The notes: a model not told the origin generated them from the letters alone. A stretch of DNA of 18,420 nt from Bacteroidales bacterium (GCA_029934875.1 JAOZLK010000016.1:1-18420); one strand, 5' to 3'. Counted from the stretch's first letter, positions 1 to 8,061 are shown. Translations and numbers: made by a program.

Positions 1-64
1 CCTTCAGAGTCAAATCTTTGGATTTTTGCCAAACCAGAATATCTTCAAATCGACTAAATGCCAT
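1..64 (-). CDS. Four-helix-bundle protein (S23 / 23S rRNA intervening-sequence family), 5' part only
   Basis: Reading leftward from an ATG at 64, 21 codons are open to the window edge and begin MAFSRFEDILVWQKSKDL. The F-E-D-I-x-V-W-Q-K-S pattern is the characteristic start of the small (about 115-130 residue) four-helix-bundle proteins first found encoded in intervening sequences of 23S rRNA genes and scattered as free-standing genes in many Bacteroidota; they are related to the Avd accessory protein of diversity-generating retroelements. The biochemical role of free-standing copies is not established. An AGGAGG lies about 20 bases before the ATG, which is far for a ribosome site. The gene follows the glutamyltransferase on the same strand, separated by a heptamer array. 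The remaining roughly 100 codons are outside the window, so whether it is intact cannot be seen. Confidence 0.72.
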   Translation of the reverse strand, partial: MAFSRFEDILVWQKSKDLTLK

Positions 65-83
65 ATATAGTCCAAATATTGAT

Positions 84-146
84 TCCTCCTGAGAACTTCC
101 CCCTGAGCACTACGCACTGTCCCCTGTGTACTGTCCCCTGAGTACT
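84..146 (-). repeat. Heptamer array A: nine 7-base units, each starting AG
   Basis: Read on the minus strand from 146 down to 84, the sequence divides without gaps into nine 7-mers that all start with AG. Units are AGTACTC, AGGGGAC, AGTACAC, AGGGGAC, AGTGCGT, AGTGCTC, AGGGGGA, AGTTCTC, AGGAGGA. AGGGGAC occurs twice, alternating with AGTAC-type units, giving a 14-base higher-order period. The first unit shares the AG of the TAG stop codon of the glutamyltransferase gene, and the last ends 19 bases before the S23-type start codon. Degenerate units argue for an old or purposely imperfect array. Function unknown. Confidence 0.8.
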
Positions 147-1833
147 AATACCCCGCTGCCTGGCCATCTTTCCGAGATTCGGAAGCCCCAAAATAGACTC
201 CCTTTTCCTCATCCCATAAAATGGCCTGGTAACCTCCATATCCACCCACCGAGTACTGAACAGAATGACCTCGTTTTGCCAGCTCACGGATATTTTCATA
301 GGAGATGCCCGATTCAAGGTTGATTATGCCTCCATCGCTCATCTTTTGCCCTGTTGGCTGGGAAGAACCCACATGACGAATGCGTGGAGCATCACCAGCT
401 TCCTGCAGATTCATGCCAAAATCGATCATGTTGATTACGATCTGGGCATGGCCCTGGGCTTGCATTGAACCACCCATCACCCCAAAACTCATCCATGGTT
501 TACCCTCCTTTGTAATGAAGGCAGGAATGATGGTATGAAAGGGGCGCTTGCGCGGTTCATATACATTTGAATGGCCCTCTTCCAGGCTGAAAAGTTCACC
601 CCGGTCCTGAAGGATGAAACCAAGTCCCGGAGGACACATTCCTGAACCAAGTCCACGGTAATTGGACTGGATCAGGGAAACCATGTTCCCTTTTTCATCT
701 GCAACTGTCAGATAAATTGTATTGCCCTGTTCAAGTTCACCGGCATCCAGGGTCCTGGAAGCACGCTTTGGATTGATCAATGCTCTTCGCTCATCGGCAT
801 AGTTCTTTGAGATAAGATCATTAACCGGAAGATCATTGAAGGCCGGATCGGCATAATATTTTGCCCTGTCCTCAAAGGCCAGCTTCTTTGCTTCCACAAA
901 ATGGTGGATGTAGTCAGTAGATCCGAAGCCCATTGAAGCAAGATCATATCCTTCCATAATATTCAATATCTGAAGGGCAGCAATGCCCTGTCCGTTGGGA
1001 GGAAGTTCCCATACATCATATCCCCGGTAATTGGTGCTAAGCGGCTCTACCCACTCTGAAGAATGCGTGGCCAGATCATCGTAGCTAAGAAATCCTCCCT
1101 GCTCAGCCATAAATGCAGAAATGGTTTGGGCAATCTCCCCCTTATAAAATGCATCACGACCTCCCTTTGATATCTTTTCAAGCGTACCGGCCAGGTAAGG
1201 ATTTTTGAAAACGTCTCCCTTTTCAGGAGCATGTCCGCCGGGCATATACACCTCAGCCACATTTGGGAAACGACTCAGAGCTTTAGCTCCTCCGGCCCAG
1301 TAATAAGCAATAAGTTCTGTAACTGGAAAGCCCTCCGTGGCATAATCAATGGCAGGTTGAAGAATCTTCTCCATCTCCATACTGCCGAATCGTCCATGCA
1401 ATTCGAACCAGCCGTCCACGCATCCGGGCACCGATACCGGCAGCGGTCCGTAAGCTGGAATTTCTTCATATCCATTTTCCTTAAAATAATCCAGGGTGAG
1501 TGAGCGCGGAGACCTCCCGCTCCCATTCAAACCATAAAGCTGCTGGGTTTCTGCATCCCAGACAATGGCGAACAGATCCCCGCCAATTCCGTTCCCGGTA
1601 GGCTCAACCAGTCCTAATACCGCATTTGCAGCTATGGCTGCATCAATGGCATTTCCACCGGCCTTCAGAATATCAAGAGCCACCTGGGTGGCAAGTGGCT
1701 GACTTGTACAGGCCATGCCATGTCTTGCAATCACTTCTGATCGGGTGGTAAAAGCTTTCCCTGTTAACCTGTCCTGGGCATTAAGAATCATATTGATTAC
1801 TAGCAAGCAAAGAATAATCGAAACTTTCTTCAT
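145..1833 (-). CDS. ggt: Secreted gamma-glutamyltransferase
   Basis: A 562-residue Ntn-hydrolase of the gamma-glutamyltransferase family, expected to cleave gamma-glutamyl bonds of glutathione and related peptides in the periplasm, with self-cleavage into large and small subunits. Residues 1-20 form a signal peptide (KK, hydrophobic core, ending N-A-Q). The early GGNAIDAAIA segment (59-68) is typical. The predicted autocleavage site and nucleophile is Thr372 in GNTIYLTVAD, followed by D-x-x-GN-x-VS. The oxyanion-region Gly-Gly is G454-G455 in GVMGGSMQAQGH; this wording, and DAPRIRH after it, fits the YwrD-like branch more than E. coli Ggt. The natural C-terminus (RKDGQAAGY) is present, so the array after the stop has not truncated it. 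The ATG at 1833 is chosen because it gives a complete signal peptide. Substrate preference cannot be read from sequence. Confidence 0.93.
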   Translation of the reverse strand: MKKVSIILCLLVINMILNAQDRLTGKAFTTRSEVIARHGMACTSQPLATQVALDILKAGGNAIDAAIAANAVLGLVEPTGNGIGGDLFAIVWDAETQQLYGLNGSGRSPRSLTLDYFKENGYEEIPAYGPLPVSVPGCVDGWFELHGRFGSMEMEKILQPAIDYATEGFPVTELIAYYWAGGAKALSRFPNVAEVYMPGGHAPEKGDVFKNPYLAGTLEKISKGGRDAFYKGEIAQTISAFMAEQGGFLSYDDLATHSSEWVEPLSTNYRGYDVWELPPNGQGIAALQILNIMEGYDLASMGFGSTDYIHHFVEAKKLAFEDRAKYYADPAFNDLPVNDLISKNYADERRALINPKRASRTLDAGELEQGNTIYLTVADEKGNMVSLIQSNYRGLGSGMCPPGLGFILQDRGELFSLEEGHSNVYEPRKRPFHTIIPAFITKEGKPWMSFGVMGGSMQAQGHAQIVINMIDFGMNLQEAGDAPRIRHVGSSQPTGQKMSDGGIINLESGISYENIRELAKRGHSVQYSVGGYGGYQAILWDEEKGVYFGASESRKDGQAAGY

Positions 1834-1888
1834 ATCTGGTGTTTATGGTTTAAGCGATGGAAATATCGCCAGAAACTTCTGAAAAATA

Positions 1889-1896
1889 CAAAAATA
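1889..1896 (-). promoter_or_regulatory. Possible -7 element for the glutamyltransferase gene
   Basis: On the minus strand TATTTTTG fits the Bacteroidota -7 consensus TAnnTTTG and lies about 56 bases before the ATG at 1833. No good -33 TTTG is present at 19-21 bases upstream, and the element overlaps the T-run of the preceding terminator, so it may be a chance match. Confidence 0.3.
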
Positions 1897-1922
1897 AACC
1901 CCTCCCAATTTCCCGGAAGGGG
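1890..1922 (-). terminator. Intrinsic terminator after the GH16-like gene
   Basis: On the minus strand an 8-bp stem (CCCCTTCC at 1922-1915 with GGGAGGGG at 1906-1899, one T-G pair) closes an 8-base loop and is followed directly by TTTATTTTT. It points leftward, away from the GH16-like gene whose stop lies 53 bases upstream, so it would end transcription of that gene and the barrel gene before it. On the plus strand there is no T-run, so it is one-directional. Confidence 0.8.
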
Positions 1923-1924
1923 TC

Positions 1925-1973
1925 AAAATCTTCTCTCTGCGTACTGAGCACTATCACCTGTACACTGAGTACT
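1925..1973 (-). repeat. Heptamer array B: about seven 7-base units, each starting AG
   Basis: Read on the minus strand from 1973 downward: AGTACTC, AGTGTAC, AGGTGAT, AGTGCTC, AGTACGC, AGAGAGA, AGATTTT, in unbroken 7-base register; the last two are weak. AGTACTC and AGTGCTC are identical to units of array A, and AGTACTC is first in both. It begins one base after the TAG stop of the GH16-like gene and ends just before the terminator stem, so it should be transcribed as 3' untranslated RNA. Confidence 0.72.
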
Positions 1974-1974
1974 G

Positions 1975-2988
1975 CTATTGTCCTTTTAATTTGAACACCC
2001 TGATCCAATCAATTTCCATGGCGGAAGGGAGCCCACTTTCGGAGGCATCCTGTTTCAGGTTGGACGAGAAATTGATGTACATTTCCTCCTGGGGAACTCC
2101 GGAAGTCTGGGTTTTAAAAACTTTACCATTAATTTTCCAGACCAACTTATTGGGCGACCATTCAAGGGTATAAATAAAGTAGGTATCGGCATATTTGGAG
2201 CCATTTGTCTTTGACAGCGACTTATGGTTGGAGCCTGATTTTCCCCAAAAGTAGTTTGAATAGAGCTTTCCATTCTCAAACCTTGCCACATCAATGTGAG
2301 GAAGCATGCCGTCCGACACCATCCAGAAAGCCTGAGCAACAGAGCCGGCCGCCATCTTGACCTTAGCATTGAAAATGCCATACTTCTGCTTAAAACTTTT
2401 GGCAGTGCTAATCATCCCGCTGGTGAAACTGAAGTCTTCCAGCACAAAACCCTGGTTTTGTCTCCATACAAGTCCCTTCATGGATCCGGATTTTGTAACG
2501 ATTCTCGCTTTTTTGTCATAAAACTCGATGTTATCACCATCGGTGGGGAAGCTTTTATCGTCTTCCATGGCAAAAGAACTATTCATCTCCTCTTCTCCCC
2601 TATCGTATCGGGTTATCCATTTGGATGTATCCAGTTTGCCGGTATTAAATTTCTCATCGAAGGTGAGATCCCATTTTTCAATCTCCTTGAAGGGATATTT
2701 TTTTTTCGTCTTATAATACCACACGATCTTCTCGGACTTCTTCAGAACAGCATATTCGGTTTCTTTGTGGAACTCTTCAGAATCTTTGAAAGCTGCCTTC
2801 TTCATCTTCTTCTTACGCAAGACAAAATCATTGGATTTGATCTCCTTTTCAAGCTCCAGGAAGTGCTTTAACTCGTCAGAATTCTCATAATCCTTAAAGG
2901 CTTGAAAGTCTGCTCTTAACTGATCGTCAGCTGATTCGACCTTCTCTGTAGCGGGGACCATCCCCAGCAAAAAACTTAAGCTTGCCAT
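1975..2988 (-). CDS. GH16-fold (concanavalin A-like) protein with altered catalytic motif
   Basis: A 337-residue protein. Residues about 20-100 are charged and helical with two similar segments (SDELKHFLELEKEIKSNDF near 37-55 and SEEFHKETEYAVLKKSE near 70-86). From about 104 (KWDLTFDEKF...LDTSKW) to the end (MEIDWIRVFKL) it has the layout of family 16 glycoside hydrolases, including the late W-I-R-V-F strand. Active GH16 enzymes carry E-[IL]-D-x-(x)-E; here the place reads H231-I-D233-V-A-R-F-E238, so the nucleophile glutamate is histidine and the spacing is longer. It may therefore bind rather than cut polysaccharide. The ATG at 2988 leaves a signal-like hydrophobic stretch (MASLSFLLGMVPA) without a basic start; no upstream ATG, GTG or TTG exists in frame before the previous gene's stop at 3034, so the start is uncertain. 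It follows the barrel gene by 45 bases and is probably co-transcribed with it. Confidence 0.78.
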   Translation of the reverse strand: MASLSFLLGMVPATEKVESADDQLRADFQAFKDYENSDELKHFLELEKEIKSNDFVLRKKKMKKAAFKDSEEFHKETEYAVLKKSEKIVWYYKTKKKYPFKEIEKWDLTFDEKFNTGKLDTSKWITRYDRGEEEMNSSFAMEDDKSFPTDGDNIEFYDKKARIVTKSGSMKGLVWRQNQGFVLEDFSFTSGMISTAKSFKQKYGIFNAKVKMAAGSVAQAFWMVSDGMLPHIDVARFENGKLYSNYFWGKSGSNHKSLSKTNGSKYADTYFIYTLEWSPNKLVWKINGKVFKTQTSGVPQEEMYINFSSNLKQDASESGLPSAMEIDWIRVFKLKGQ

Positions 2989-3033
2989 AATACTGATTGC
3001 TTCTTTTACAATGATTAAAGATATACAAAAAAA

Positions 3034-3633
3034 TCACCTCCGGTATGCCCTCCGCCGGCTTTTAAAATAATAGACGCCTTCGATGGAGATGATGAACTGT
3101 GAATACTTTGAAAGGGTGTACTTCCCGGATATATTCATATCCCATTTTGCACCCATACGCAACTCCAAACCAGCACCAATGTTAGCGCCAAATATAAGAT
3201 CACTCTGATCGTCGGGGGCATAGTCAGGGATGGGATATTTCTTATCCACCTGGGCAATTACAGAATTGAGGTAGGTAACATTTGCTCCCCCAAAAACAAC
3301 AATTTTAAGAGTTCCCTCATGGAACACCATAAACTGGCCATCCAAATCTCCCTGGTAAATGTAGTTTGAAATTGTATAGGTGCCGGCATCCCTGACGCTT
3401 GGGTTGAAAACGGTAATAGAGGGCACAATGTGCATGGTACTTCTTCTGTCAAGAGCTACCCACGTCTTCACCCTGAAGCCAGGATTTCCCATTTCGGAAG
3501 AATTGTACTCGATTCCCGAGCCAAAACAAAGACCAGCACCCACACGATAAATCTGAGCTGAGAGCTTATCATTAACTCCGGTGATAATCACCATGCAGAA
3601 AAACATACTAATTCTAAGTAAGAGTCGCCTCAC
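3034..3633 (-). CDS. Small outer-membrane beta-barrel protein
   Basis: A 199-residue exported protein. With a GTG start at 3633 it opens MRRLLLRISMFFCMVIITG and has a signal peptide cleaved near residue 27 (KLSA-Q). The mature part shows alternating hydrophobic/polar strands and aromatic girdle residues (FRVKTWVALDRRSTMHIVPSI, LIFGANIGAGLELRMG, KWDMNISGKYTLSKYSQFI, ISIEGVYYF), typical of 8-strand porin-like or OmpA-type barrels of Bacteroidota. There is no periplasmic OmpA peptidoglycan domain. An ATG at codon 10 is an alternative start, but the GTG supplies the basic N-region expected of a signal peptide. It is the first gene of a likely two-gene unit with the GH16-like gene, suggesting a surface partner for it; this link is inference. 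No specific function recognised. Confidence 0.72.
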   Translation of the reverse strand: MRRLLLRISMFFCMVIITGVNDKLSAQIYRVGAGLCFGSGIEYNSSEMGNPGFRVKTWVALDRRSTMHIVPSITVFNPSVRDAGTYTISNYIYQGDLDGQFMVFHEGTLKIVVFGGANVTYLNSVIAQVDKKYPIPDYAPDDQSDLIFGANIGAGLELRMGAKWDMNISGKYTLSKYSQFIISIEGVYYFKSRRRAYRR

Positions 3634-3690
3634 CTCAGCAATTTTGGGAGTTATGGATACAGATTCTACGGTTCTGAATCAATATTGTTT

Positions 3691-3698
3691 CAAACTTA
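3691..3698 (-). promoter_or_regulatory. Possible -7 element for the barrel/GH16-like unit
   Basis: TAAGTTTG on the minus strand matches TAnnTTTG and lies 57 bases before the GTG at 3633. The upstream side is A/T rich but lacks a correctly spaced TTTG, so support is only partial. Confidence 0.4.
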
Positions 3699-3741
3699 AA
3701 ACAATAAAACAATTGTAAATATCAACTTATGAAAAAAGTGC

Positions 3742-3749
3742 TAAATTTG
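3742..3749 (+). promoter_or_regulatory. Possible -7 element for atpD
   Basis: TAAATTTG matches the Bacteroidota -7 consensus TAnnTTTG and lies 46 bases before the atpD ATG, giving a plausible leader of about 40 bases. The nearest TTG upstream (about 3713) is some 25 bases away, longer than the usual 19-21, so the -33 is weak. The region 3634-3795 is the divergent control region for atpD and the barrel gene and holds no other gene. Confidence 0.42.
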
Positions 3750-3765
3750 TGCTTCATTATTTTAA

Positions 3766-5307
<1,542 letters not shown>

Positions 5308-5311
5308 GAAT

Positions 5312-5560
5312 ATGTTGCTTGAGATCATTGCACCGGATAAGGAATTGTATGCAGGAGAAGTTGACCTCGTGCAGGTACCCGGCTCAAAGGGTTCTTTCGA
5401 AATCCTGCGGAATCACGCTCCAATAATCTCTACCCTGGAGAAGGGACGTATAAAGATCGTCGATTTAAAGGGAGGAATCTCTTATTTCGACGTGGAGGGA
5501 GGAGTTATAGAGGCAAAAAACAACAAAATTATTGTTCTTGCAGAAAACGCTAAGAAATAG
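5312..5560 (+). CDS. atpC: F1Fo ATP synthase subunit epsilon, short form
   Basis: 82 residues, 4 bases after atpD and surely co-transcribed and translated with it. The protein is the N-terminal beta-sandwich only (LLEIIAPDKELYAGEVDLVQVPGSKGSFEIL then NHAP), which attaches to gamma and the c-ring. The usual subunit is about 130-140 residues; the C-terminal two-helix domain that can insert into F1 and inhibit ATP hydrolysis is absent. The C-terminus AENAKK ends cleanly with TAG, and the next gene begins inside it in another frame. Since short forms are common in this phylum, this is more likely natural than a truncation. Confidence 0.95.
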   Translation: MLLEIIAPDKELYAGEVDLVQVPGSKGSFEILRNHAPIISTLEKGRIKIVDLKGGISYFDVEGGVIEAKNNKIIVLAENAKK

Positions 5561-6293
5561 TTTCGCTATAGGCATTACATCTTTTTTCCTGCTCATCGTT
5601 TTATCTGCATCTAACGTGATCAGGAAGGATACCGTTCAAATCCCATCCTTTGATGACCTTCTGCTTACAGCAGATGAGTATATAATCGAGGAGGATAATC
5701 CGTATATACTGCTTTTCCACCAACAACAGTCAAGTCGGGGAGAATATTACGACATTGCCCGAAAACTTTGCAAGATGGATTACAACTGCCTGGCGGTTGA
5801 TATTCGCAACGGGGGAAATGACAACAGTATTTCCAACGAAACCGTCAAACTTTGCAGGGAAAAACGATGTTCCCGGGGGCTGGCAAATGTGGAAGGCGAC
5901 ATCCTGTCGGCCATTAACTATGCCTTTGAAAAGTCCGACAAACCCGTAATCCTGTTTGGCAGTGGTGCAAATGCTTCGCTTTGCCTGGAAATTGCAAAGG
6001 AGAATGAAAATGTCAGGGCTGTAATTGCTTTGAGCCCGGGTGAATATTTCCTGCCTGGCCTTAGCATCCGTGAAAGTATCTCTGATTTGAAGAAGCCAAT
6101 CTTTGTAAGCTCCAGCAGGGCTGACATGCCTTACCTAAAGGAGATTGTATCCGGAGTCTCCGAGGAATATGTACAGCTTTTTGAACCCCAGATGGGCGAA
6201 GGTGAAAGGGGAACGCTCTCTCTCAGCAATGAGAATGAAAACAATTCGGAATACTGGCTGGACCTATTGCTGTTTTTCAAGGACTTGAGATAG
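5532..6293 (+). CDS. Exported alpha/beta-hydrolase-fold protein, probably catalytically inactive
   Basis: About 253 residues. The first start available in frame is a TTG at 5532 (another TTG at 5538); both lie inside atpC, giving a 23-29 base overlap and suggesting translational coupling. Residues about 8-28 form a signal peptide or anchor (FAIGITSFFLLIVLSASN). The fold is suggested by YILLFHQQQSSRGEYYDIARKL and NCLAVDIRNGG, typical of small dienelactone-hydrolase-like proteins, and ALSPGEYF later. The nucleophile elbow expected as G-x-S-x-[GS] reads G143-S-G145-A-N, with glycine in the serine place, and the C-terminal G-x-x-H-G-S reads G222-E-G-E-R226-G-T, with arginine for histidine. S144 is one place off and probably not a substitute. 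A binding or structural role is inferred. It is followed without gap by the glycosyltransferase gene. Confidence 0.75.
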   Translation: MFLQKTLRNSFAIGITSFFLLIVLSASNVIRKDTVQIPSFDDLLLTADEYIIEEDNPYILLFHQQQSSRGEYYDIARKLCKMDYNCLAVDIRNGGNDNSISNETVKLCREKRCSRGLANVEGDILSAINYAFEKSDKPVILFGSGANASLCLEIAKENENVRAVIALSPGEYFLPGLSIRESISDLKKPIFVSSSRADMPYLKEIVSGVSEEYVQLFEPQMGEGERGTLSLSNENENNSEYWLDLLLFFKDLR

Positions 6294-7289
6294 ATGGTAA
6301 AATTCCTGGTCCTCCGATTCAGTTCCATTGGCGACATAGTGCTTACCACTCCCGTTATTCGCCACCTGAAGAAACAGGTGGATGAAGTGCAGGTTCACTA
6401 CCTGACCAAAAAATCTTATGCATCCCTGTTGGAATCGAATCCCTACGTAGACAAGATCCTTACATTTGACGGAGACATGAAATCCTGCCTCCAAACACTG
6501 AAGAAGGAGGAATACGATTACATCATCGATTTGCACCACAACATCCGTACGGCCCGCATAAAATTAGGGCTGAAGCGGATGGATTTCACAGTAAAGAAAC
6601 TGAATGCCCTGAAATGGCTTTATGTGAACCTGCACCTGAACCGGCTTCCCAACATTCATATAGTAGACAGAAACCTGGAAACCATTAAACTCTTCATGGA
6701 AGAGCAGGACGAACAGGGACTGGAGCACTTCATCCCGGAGGGGGAAAAAGTTGATCTTTCAAGCCTCCCGGAGGAATTCAGGGAGGGTTACCTTGCCATG
6801 GCAATAGGGGCACAGCATGAAACCAAAAAATTACCGAAGGAAGCCCTCATTGATTTGTGTGGAAAACTGTCTGTCCCGCTTATCATCCTGGGTGGACCAG
6901 GAGACCAGGAAATGGGGGCATCTATTGTCGAGGCGCTGCCGGGAAAGCAGATCCTGAACGCTTGTGGTGCCTATTCCATCCACCAGTCAGCCTCCCTGGT
7001 GGAGCAATCAAGGGTTCTTATTACACATGATACCGGTTTGATGCACATAGGTGCAGCAAAGAGAAAAAAAATCATCACCATCTGGGGTAATACAGTGCCC
7101 CAATTCGGAATGTATCCATACAGGCCGGACCCCGCATCGCTGAATTTTGAGATTGAAGGTCTTAAATGCAGACCCTGTTCAAAGATCGGTCACCAGAAAT
7201 GTCCGAAAAAACACTTCAAATGTATGATGGATCAGGATCTGGATAGGATTGCCTCTGAGGCCGGGCGACTCTTCAGAATGGAATCTTAA
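6294..7289 (+). CDS. Family 9 glycosyltransferase (heptosyltransferase-like)
   Basis: 331 residues with the GT9 (ADP-heptose:LPS heptosyltransferase) layout: an N-terminal Rossmann start MVKFLVLRFSSIGDIVLTTPVIRHLK, the strand YDYIIDLHHNIRT, then LIILGGPGDQE and the sugar-nucleotide motif ITHDTGLMHIGAA, followed by TIWGNTVPQFGMYPY. These enzymes act on the cytoplasmic face of the inner membrane to add heptose or another sugar to lipopolysaccharide core. A cysteine cluster near the end (CRPCSKIGHQKCPKKHFKC) recurs in Bacteroidota members and may bind metal or form disulfides. The ATG follows the previous TAG with no spacer, so the gene belongs to the atpD-atpC run. The exact donor and acceptor cannot be assigned. 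It ends 4 bases before the convergent TonB-like gene, with no hairpin terminator visible. Confidence 0.92.
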   Translation: MVKFLVLRFSSIGDIVLTTPVIRHLKKQVDEVQVHYLTKKSYASLLESNPYVDKILTFDGDMKSCLQTLKKEEYDYIIDLHHNIRTARIKLGLKRMDFTVKKLNALKWLYVNLHLNRLPNIHIVDRNLETIKLFMEEQDEQGLEHFIPEGEKVDLSSLPEEFREGYLAMAIGAQHETKKLPKEALIDLCGKLSVPLIILGGPGDQEMGASIVEALPGKQILNACGAYSIHQSASLVEQSRVLITHDTGLMHIGAAKRKKIITIWGNTVPQFGMYPYRPDPASLNFEIEGLKCRPCSKIGHQKCPKKHFKCMMDQDLDRIASEAGRLFRMES

Positions 7290-7293
7290 TCCC

Positions 7294-8061
7294 CTACTGT
7301 GCCATAAAAGAGTAGGTAATAATGGCTCGTTGTCGGGACGGAGCATTGACCTCTACACGGAAACGGGAGGATCGTGCTGCAGCAAGAGCTGCATCGGCAA
7401 AGCAGACCCTGTCAGCTCCCTGGATGGAGCCCTTTATTCCTGCACTCAGAACGCTGCCATCGGGCGCCACTGTAATTTCAACCTGAACTATACCCGAGCC
7501 CTCACAGCGGTACACCGGAATGGTCAGATCTACCTTCTTTCGCTGAACGGGCTTATCAAGAAACTCATAGGTAATGGTGGTTGGTCCGGTAAACTCTCCC
7601 TGGTCCTCCTCCAGGGACTCTTCAGGAGGAGGTTCATAATCAGCTGAAGCAAGAATGGCCTGTAACTCCTCAAGTTTTTCACGGTCCTCCTGGTTTCGGG
7701 CCTCTTCAATCTGATCAAGCAGATCATTCACATAATCATCTGTGGAGATATCCTGGTCGAAACCCGATTCTGCTCTCAGGTTAACAGCACGATTGCTCGC
7801 CGCTTCCCGCTGTCGCATCAGCTCTTCAAGCCACTCAGCTGGAACCTCCATCTCCTCTTCTTCCATAAAATCTTCAACCGTCTTTTGCTCAAATTCAAGC
7901 TTTATCCCGAGCTCATGCCCCCTTTTTATCACCTCCACCCTGGCAAAGATGAGAACAATCAGAACCAGGAGATGAAAAATGAGCGTATAGAGGATGGAGT
8001 TCCGGTTCTTCTTGAAGAACTGTTTAATCCCCCCCCTGCCATATGAAAAAAGCTCCTCCAT
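7294..8061 (-). CDS. TonB-family energy transducer-like protein
   Basis: 255 residues from the ATG at 8061. The frame stays open to 8139, but that extension has no signal-like character and would overlap the preceding gene. Residues 1-21 are basic and cytoplasmic, about 22-40 form one membrane helix (SILYTLIFHLLVLIVLIFA), and about 55-155 are rich in Glu, Asp and Gln with coiled-coil character rather than the Pro-Lys linker of classical TonB. From about 165 the C-terminal domain reads IPVYRCEGSGIVQVEITVAPDGSV and ends ITYSFMAQ, as in Bacteroidota TonB C-terminal domains that touch outer-membrane proteins in the periplasm. It lies 19 bases after the peptidase/barrel gene, so co-transcription is likely. 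A TolA-like role is an alternative. No ExbB or ExbD is in the window. Confidence 0.85.
   Translation of the reverse strand: MEELFSYGRGGIKQFFKKNRNSILYTLIFHLLVLIVLIFARVEVIKRGHELGIKLEFEQKTVEDFMEEEEMEVPAEWLEELMRQREAASNRAVNLRAESGFDQDISTDDYVNDLLDQIEEARNQEDREKLEELQAILASADYEPPPEESLEEDQGEFTGPTTITYEFLDKPVQRKKVDLTIPVYRCEGSGIVQVEITVAPDGSVLSAGIKGSIQGADRVCFADAALAAARSSRFRVEVNAPSRQRAIITYSFMAQ

Noticed and set aside
84..146. Array A as a CRISPR array
   Set aside because: Units are 7 bases with no spacers of 25-40 bases, and no cas gene is present.
54..317. 87-codon minus-strand frame running through heptamer array A
   Set aside because: It overlaps the well supported glutamyltransferase C-terminus in another frame, and its tail is just translated repeat.
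7286..7300. Bidirectional terminator between the convergent GT9 and TonB-like genes
   Set aside because: Only 4 bases separate the stops and no stable hairpin with a T-run is visible; the same holds at 14456-14458 and 18137-18148.
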